From the NCBI GenBank assembly GCA_030018605.1, contig JASEHP010000048.1:1-9995 (forward strand): a DNA stretch of 9,995 bases, given 5' to 3'. Shown here piece after piece: positions 6,518 through 9,995 of this stretch. Numbering within the stretch: position 1 is the first letter of the stretch; every line of letters begins with the position of its first letter. This DNA is from Thermodesulfovibrionales bacterium. Its GTDB lineage: Bacteria; Nitrospirota; Thermodesulfovibrionia; Thermodesulfovibrionales; UBA1546. Both the position numbers and the translations under genes were made by a program. The notes beneath the pieces were generated by a model. That model made no database searches, had not been told where the DNA came from, and saw only the letters and a list, made by a program, of their open reading frames with translations.

Positions 6518-7109
6518 AAAGGGCGCTGTAGTTTTAGATACAAGCCTCTTTGTAAATCCGGAAGTTCGCGAGAGCTTTGGCAGGACACCTACAGAGGCGC
6601 TTGAAAGCTTTCTGTTTTTAGCATCGCAGATTCCTCACCTTGAGTTCTATATGCCGCCGTCCATATTTGAGGAACTCCTTAATTTCATAGAACCTGAAAA
6701 GATATCAGGAGACCTGCTCGTTGTCCTTCAGCAAAAACCACCCAAGAAACATGAGCTTACATGCCCTGCATTTCTGCTCTATGAATTGATAGAAGACATA
6801 AGAGAGAGGATTAATAAGGGGCTCAGGGTGGCAGAGAAGGCTGTGAGAGGTGTTTCAAAAGCAGGCGAAGAAGATATTATTAAGGACATGAGGAGAAAAT
6901 ACAGAGAGGCTTTAAGGGAAGGGATTATTGACAGCAAGGAGGATGTTGACCTTATCCTGCTGGCAAGGGAGCTCGATGCGTTATTGGTAACGGCAGATCA
7001 GGGGATAATAAAATGGGCTGAGAAATTGGGGATTAAATGGCTGGTGTCTTCCAAGTTCAAAGAGTATCTTCAAAGCTCTATCAAAAAGGCCGAGATGTCG
7101 GCAGCCTAA
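6498..7109 (+). CDS. RNA-free RNase P (HARP; UPF0278 / 'RNA ligase partner' PIN protein)
   Basis: A single-protein endonuclease expected to remove the 5' leader from pre-tRNA with no RNA subunit, as shown for Aquifex aeolicus Aq_880. At 203 residues it is close to Aq_880 (about 191). A PIN-like fold is visible: first acidic residue Asp14 in VVLDTSLFVN, a MPPSIFEELLNFI helix (52-64), a basic helical insert about 95-140 that in HARPs drives oligomerisation, then Asp145, Asp149 and Asp151 in IIDSKEDVDLILLARELDA and Asp167 in LLVTADQGI. Asp14, 145, 149 and 167 all sit +7 from the Aq_880 active-site aspartates as I remember them (7, 138, 142, 160). The start overlaps lapAB by 20 nt, suggesting coupling. 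Older annotations call the family 'RNA ligase partner protein'; no RNA ligase is in view. Family identity is strong; activity is inferred. Confidence 0.88.
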   Translation: MGQAKFKKGAVVLDTSLFVNPEVRESFGRTPTEALESFLFLASQIPHLEFYMPPSIFEELLNFIEPEKISGDLLVVLQQKPPKKHELTCPAFLLYELIEDIRERINKGLRVAEKAVRGVSKAGEEDIIKDMRRKYREALREGIIDSKEDVDLILLARELDALLVTADQGIIKWAEKLGIKWLVSSKFKEYLQSSIKKAEMSAA

Positions 7110-8492
7110 CTACTTGCCGATGCAGAAATTGCTGAATATCCTGTTCAGGATATCATCTGTTGTCACAGCGCCCACAATCTCCCCGAGCCTGTCAAGGGCA
7201 TTTCTGAATTCAATTGCAATTATCTCAAGAGGCTTGCCGGTTTTGATTGCCTTCAGACCATCCTTCAGGGAATCATAAGCAGCCTGAATCGCAATCTTAT
7301 GCCTGAGATTAGTAATAATAACCCCCTCTTTCTGCTCTTTCCAGTTTTTAAGGCAGGAGTTAAATATCGCATTCTTTAATTCATCCAGGCCGTCGCCGCG
7401 CGTTGCAGAAATTCGTATGATATGTGAGGCGTAAGGCGTGAGGCGTGAAGCGAGTGTATTCTCACCAAATGGAATATCCGATTTATTGACTGCAATTATC
7501 GTATTCTTCTCCTTAACCCTTTCAAGCACTTCTATATCTTCATCCTTCAAAGGCACACTTCCATCAATCACTGCAATAATCAAATCCGCATCTTCCATTG
7601 CCATGATGCTTCGTCTAACTCCCTCTTTCTCTGCCATCTCATGCGACTCTCTTATTCCGGCTGTATCAATTATGCAAAGCGGCAGGCCGTCGATATTCAG
7701 ATATTCTTCAATGGTGTCCCTTGTTGTGCCTGGGGTATCTGTTACTATAGCCCTGTCTTTCTGTAGAAGGGCATTAAGAAGAGAAGATTTCCCAACGTTC
7801 GGCCTTCCGACTATTGCTGCCGCAAGTCCCTCCCTGAAAAACCTGCCCTCGTCATAGCTTTTTAGAAGGGAATCAAGCTCTTTAAGGATTCTCTCTGCCG
7901 ATTTGATAATCTCCTTCTTTGACGCAAGTTCTATTTCCTCTTCCGGAAAATCTATGCAAGCCTCGATGAAAACGCATATCTTTGTAAGCTGCTCCCTGAG
8001 GTGCAGGATCTTTTCGGAGAGCCTGCCTCTTAATTGTTCAAGCGCGATTCTGCGCGACTCATCTGTCTTTGCCCTTATGAGGTCAATAACTGCCTCTGCC
8101 TCACTGAGGTCAATCCTTCCGTTTAAGAATGCCCTTCTTGTGAACTCTCCGGGCTCGGCAAGCCGTGCCCCATGTTTAACTGCAAGTTCAAGCACATTTC
8201 TCAGAGGGGACATACCGCCGTGGCAGTTAATCTCAACAATATCTTCTCTGGTGTAGGTATTGGGTGAGCGCATTATTGAGACAAGCGCTTCATCCACTGT
8301 TTCACCCGTGGAAGAGTTTTTTATAAAACCATAGATTATTTTGTGGGATGCTGAAGCAGAGAGAGTTTTGCCTTTCAGGGAATGGAAAAGCTTATCAGCA
8401 ATTTTTATTGCGTCTTTTCCGCTTAATCTGACAATGCCTATTCCGCCTTCTCCGGCAGGGGTTGAAATTGCCGCTATCGTGTCTTCAAACAT
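7110..8492 (-). CDS. mnmE: tRNA uridine-5-carboxymethylaminomethyl GTPase MnmE
   Basis: With MnmG it installs the (carboxymethyl)aminomethyl group on U34 of tRNAs read by split codon boxes, using a methylene-tetrahydrofolate-derived carbon. Domains: N-terminal folate-binding part from DTIAAISTPAGEGGIGIVRL, with NCHGG and GEFTRRAFLNGRIDLSEAEAV; G domain with GRPNVGKS (229-236), DTPGTTRDT (252-260), DTAG (276-279), NKSD (336-339) and SAT (362-364); C-terminal CIGK, where the Cys is catalytic. I choose the ATG at 8492 (460 residues, GAGAG upstream) because MnmE proteins start right before this DTI motif; the 22 extra residues from 8558 are an out-of-frame reading of the integrase end. Residues 348-356, between NKSD and SAT, are encoded by a heptamer repeat. 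The start overlaps the integrase stop by 8 bp. Confidence 0.96.
   Translation of the reverse strand: MFEDTIAAISTPAGEGGIGIVRLSGKDAIKIADKLFHSLKGKTLSASASHKIIYGFIKNSSTGETVDEALVSIMRSPNTYTREDIVEINCHGGMSPLRNVLELAVKHGARLAEPGEFTRRAFLNGRIDLSEAEAVIDLIRAKTDESRRIALEQLRGRLSEKILHLREQLTKICVFIEACIDFPEEEIELASKKEIIKSAERILKELDSLLKSYDEGRFFREGLAAAIVGRPNVGKSSLLNALLQKDRAIVTDTPGTTRDTIEEYLNIDGLPLCIIDTAGIRESHEMAEKEGVRRSIMAMEDADLIIAVIDGSVPLKDEDIEVLERVKEKNTIIAVNKSDIPFGENTLASRLTPYASHIIRISATRGDGLDELKNAIFNSCLKNWKEQKEGVIITNLRHKIAIQAAYDSLKDGLKAIKTGKPLEIIAIEFRNALDRLGEIVGAVTTDDILNRIFSNFCIGK
7424..7451 (+). repeat. Four heptamer copies (GTGAGGC type) inside mnmE
   Basis: On the + strand units read GTGAGGC (7424), GTAAGGC (7431), GTGAGGC (7438), GTGAAGC (7445). 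In MnmE they encode residues 348-356 (ASRLTPYAS) in the loop between the G4 NKSD and G5 SAT motifs, which varies in length across the family. The unit is not a multiple of 3, so copy-number change would shift the frame before the catalytic C-terminus. Confidence 0.88.
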
Positions 8493-9801
8493 CTTTTCTC
8501 TCACTGCGGCTTCCATAAAGCGCATCAAGCGGACTCTGCGGAGCATTAGACATATCACGCAGGACGTGAGTATAGATCATTGTAGTTTCAACGTTTTTGT
8601 GTCCGAGCAGACTCTGCACTTCCCTTATGTTAACGCCGCTCTGAAGCAGATGAGTAGCGAAGCTGTGGCGAAATGTATGAACCGATGCATGCTTCGGAAT
8701 GCCTGTCATGTAGACAGCATTTTTCACAGCAGTCTGAATCGATTTATCGCTTATGTGGTGCCGTCCTGTCTTACCGCTTCTCGGGTCAACAGAAAGCTTG
8801 GACGATGGAAAGACATACTGCCATGCCCATTCCTTTCCCATATTCGGATACTTGCGGCTCAGTGCGTCAGGGAGAAAAACCTCGCCATGTCCTTTTGCAA
8901 TATCCTGTTCGTACAGGGTTTTTACTTCCTTCAGATGCTCGCGCAGTTTCTCTTTAACAGCAGCAGGCAGCACTGTCGCGCGGTCTTTGTCACCTTTTCC
9001 GCTTCGGACAAAGATTGCATTTGCGTCGAAGTCAATGTCTTTTACTCTAAGACGGGCAAGTTCCATGAGCCTAAGTCCAGCGCCGTATAGCAGTTCGGCA
9101 AATAAAAGGTTTTTGCCGGTCATCTGTGAAAAAAGACTCTTTATTTCATCAACTGAAAACACAACGGGAAGTTTCTGCCCCCGCTTTGCGCGTACTGTGT
9201 TGCCAAGTTCGCCGACTTCTTTGCCGAGCACATTACGGAAAAGAAACAGAATCGCATTGAATGCCTGATTCTGCGTCGAAGAAGATACTTTCTCTTTGAG
9301 AGCAAGATGGCTTATAAAGTTTTTGAAATCCTCTGCCGCAATATCGGATATTTCCTTCTTCCCTGTTTGCAGTGCATAGTCAAGGAAACGCTTTATCCAC
9401 TGAAGGTATGTGCGTTCTGTGCTGTATGAATAATGCTTCAATCTTATTAATCGCTTTGTCTCAGTCAAAGCGCTATCTGCATCCATAATCCCTGCTGCGC
9501 CCCCGGTCTGTCCGCAGGTTTTGCCGAGATAATTGAAGTAATAAAGCCTTATGGCATCATCAGCTTGACGAGGCTGCCAGTCAAGGATTTTCTGGTCTGT
9601 CCGTAATATATCCAGAAACTCGATAATAGACGCTTCCTTGTATTCTGTTGCAGAGATATCTCTTTTTCTGGCAAAATCAAGAAACCGGCTAACCCAATAA
9701 GCAAAATAAGGGACATTTTTCTCAGGCACAAGTTTACGTTCCAGAAGATATTTCCGGAACTCAGGCAAGGTCTCTTTAACAATCTTGGACAAATTTCCCA
9801 T
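8485..9801 (-). CDS. intI: Integron integrase (tyrosine recombinase) with extra N-terminal domain
   Basis: Site-specific recombinase that in integrons inserts and excises gene cassettes between attI and attC sites. The catalytic set is complete: Arg244 (GAGLRLMEL), Lys269 (RSGKGDK), His375 and Arg378 (HTFRH), His401 (LLGHKN) and Tyr410 (MIYTHVL). The integron-specific insertion that sets IntI apart from XerC/XerD is present at about 310-333 (LPDALSRKYPN, WAWQYVFPS), followed by DPRSG and RRHH-like GRHHISD; the end SPLDALYG is also IntI-like. At 438 residues it is ~100 longer than IntI1: residues 1-105 look like a second core-binding (SAM-like) domain ahead of the usual one at 112-192. No clear ribosome binding site precedes the ATG. 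Its stop overlaps the mnmE start (ATGTTTGA). Function is inferred from family. Confidence 0.9.
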   Translation of the reverse strand: MGNLSKIVKETLPEFRKYLLERKLVPEKNVPYFAYWVSRFLDFARKRDISATEYKEASIIEFLDILRTDQKILDWQPRQADDAIRLYYFNYLGKTCGQTGGAAGIMDADSALTETKRLIRLKHYSYSTERTYLQWIKRFLDYALQTGKKEISDIAAEDFKNFISHLALKEKVSSSTQNQAFNAILFLFRNVLGKEVGELGNTVRAKRGQKLPVVFSVDEIKSLFSQMTGKNLLFAELLYGAGLRLMELARLRVKDIDFDANAIFVRSGKGDKDRATVLPAAVKEKLREHLKEVKTLYEQDIAKGHGEVFLPDALSRKYPNMGKEWAWQYVFPSSKLSVDPRSGKTGRHHISDKSIQTAVKNAVYMTGIPKHASVHTFRHSFATHLLQSGVNIREVQSLLGHKNVETTMIYTHVLRDMSNAPQSPLDALYGSRSERKDV

Positions 9802-9846
9802 AAAATACGAATGGCGTTTTTAGTCCATATTACCACAAAATACGAA
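9802..9846. repeat. 10-bp direct repeat AAAATACGAA in the intI leader
   Basis: Copies at 9802-9811, immediately upstream of the intI start codon, and 9837-9846, between the promoter hexamers; starts are 35 bp apart. In class 1 integrons attI carries two direct repeats that are accessory integrase-binding sites on the intI side of the core. The analogy is inferred; the repeat itself is exact. Confidence 0.75.
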
Positions 9847-9856
9847 ATACCTTCAA
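9827..9856 (-). promoter_or_regulatory. Probable sigma-70-type promoter of intI (and mnmE)
   Basis: Reading the minus strand, TTGAAG (9856-9851) is followed after 18 nt by TAATAT (9832-9827), placing the start of transcription near 9820 and giving a leader of about 19 nt before the ATG at 9801. The -35 lies inside the left arm of the inverted repeat, so any protein bound there would control transcription. With the intI/mnmE overlap, mnmE may depend on this promoter. Confidence 0.55.
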
Positions 9857-9887
9857 CTTGCCTCATTGTTTTTGTTGAAGATATTTC
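9844..9887. promoter_or_regulatory. 14-bp inverted repeat: candidate attI core or operator
   Basis: Left arm GAAATACCTTCAAC (9844-9857), right arm GTTGAAGATATTTC (9874-9887), 13 of 14 positions complementary, spacer 16 nt. The inner heptamers CTTCAAC and GTTGAAG are one base off the integron consensus RYYYAAC / GTTRRRY, and the right one has the orientation expected of an attI crossover with cassettes to its right. The site overlaps the intI -35. The spacer is longer than between paired core sites of known attI, so a repressor operator is an equally good reading. Confidence 0.5.
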
Positions 9888-9893
9888 TTTTCT

Positions 9894-9916
9894 AATATAG
9901 CGTTTTATGTTATATT
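9894..9916. repeat. Small imperfect inverted repeat
   Basis: AATATAGC (9894-9901) and GTTATATT (9909-9916), 7 of 8 complementary with a 7-nt loop, in A/T-rich DNA between the intI leader and the possible insertion-sequence end. It lacks attC core motifs. Its role is unknown. Confidence 0.35.
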
Positions 9917-9939
9917 GCTTACATTATGGTAGTAGACAA

Positions 9940-9995
9940 GGGTACTGTCAACTATTTTGTGTAAATTTGATAAAGGGGCAAATTGGGCCGCACCT
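9940..9995. mobile_element. Possible end of an IS256-family insertion sequence (cut by window edge)
   Basis: The segment GGTACTGTCAAC-TATTTTGTGTAAA (9941-9965) resembles, from memory, the ~26-bp terminal repeats of IS256/Mutator-type elements (pattern TGTCAA then TTTTGTGTAAA). The transposase and the other end would lie beyond 9995. Nothing else supports the call in this window. Confidence 0.35.

Noticed and set aside
8493..8558. Upstream ATG for mnmE at 8558
   Set aside because: The extra 22 residues are an alternative frame of the integrase C-terminus; MnmE proteins start just before the DTI motif encoded from 8492.
8341..9090. 249-codon open frame on the + strand
   Set aside because: It lies antisense to mnmE and intI, both with full motif sets, and shows no family features.
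8485..9801. XerC/XerD housekeeping recombinase
   Set aside because: The integron-specific insertion (LPDALSRKYPN to WAWQYVFPS) and the SPLDAL ending identify IntI; Xer proteins lack them and are ~300 residues.
9880..9995. attC site of a first gene cassette
   Set aside because: No paired RYYYAAC and GTTRRRY boxes found; the AATATAGC/GTTATATT hairpin lacks both.
1..9995. CRISPR array, tRNA or rRNA genes
   Set aside because: No regularly spaced 20-40 bp direct repeats and no tRNA cloverleaf or rRNA-like sequence noticed on either strand; tandem arrays present have 7-8 bp units without spacers.

Overview
The window is a gene-dense bacterial stretch (about 45% GC by eye) of mostly housekeeping genes, ending in an integron-integrase region at the right edge. 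No rRNA marker is present. The combination of an Aquifex-type RNA-free RNase P, a fused LapA-LapB protein, a UPF0158 gene, an obg/proBA/nadD/rsfS-type gene order and invasive 7-8 bp tandem repeats suggests an uncultured Nitrospirota (Thermodesulfovibrionia-like) bacterium. That assignment is an inference from gene content.

Positions 1-7109 (+ strand): trpE (5' end cut by the window edge), a ~200-bp folded non-coding element, trpG, proA, a 22-codon mini-ORF, a UPF0158 gene, nadD, rsfS, a lapA-lapB fusion gene and an RNA-free RNase P (HARP) gene. From trpG onward spacing is tight or overlapping, as in an operon. The trp pair starts tryptophan synthesis from chorismate, ProA serves proline synthesis, NadD serves NAD synthesis, RsfS silences ribosomes, LapAB is expected to control LPS synthesis, and HARP is expected to trim tRNA 5' ends.

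Positions 7110-9801 (- strand): mnmE (tRNA wobble-uridine GTPase), whose stop codon directly abuts that of the RNase P gene, and upstream of it an integron-type tyrosine recombinase (intI) whose stop overlaps the mnmE start by 8 bp. The integrase leader (9802-9940) holds a promoter, a 14-bp near-perfect inverted repeat and a 10-bp direct repeat, a layout resembling an attI site. About 60 bp further on is a sequence resembling an IS256-family terminal repeat, cut by the window end. No gene cassette or attC site is visible.

Points deserving a second look: rsfS has a strong ribosome binding site but no ATG/GTG/TTG at the right distance, only ATA. Short tandem repeats of 7-8 bp lie inside trpE and mnmE and make up the 3' end of nadD. 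The RNA-free RNase P gene lies beside mnmE, whose usual upstream neighbours in bacteria include the classical RNase P protein gene. The integrase gene appears translationally coupled to mnmE.
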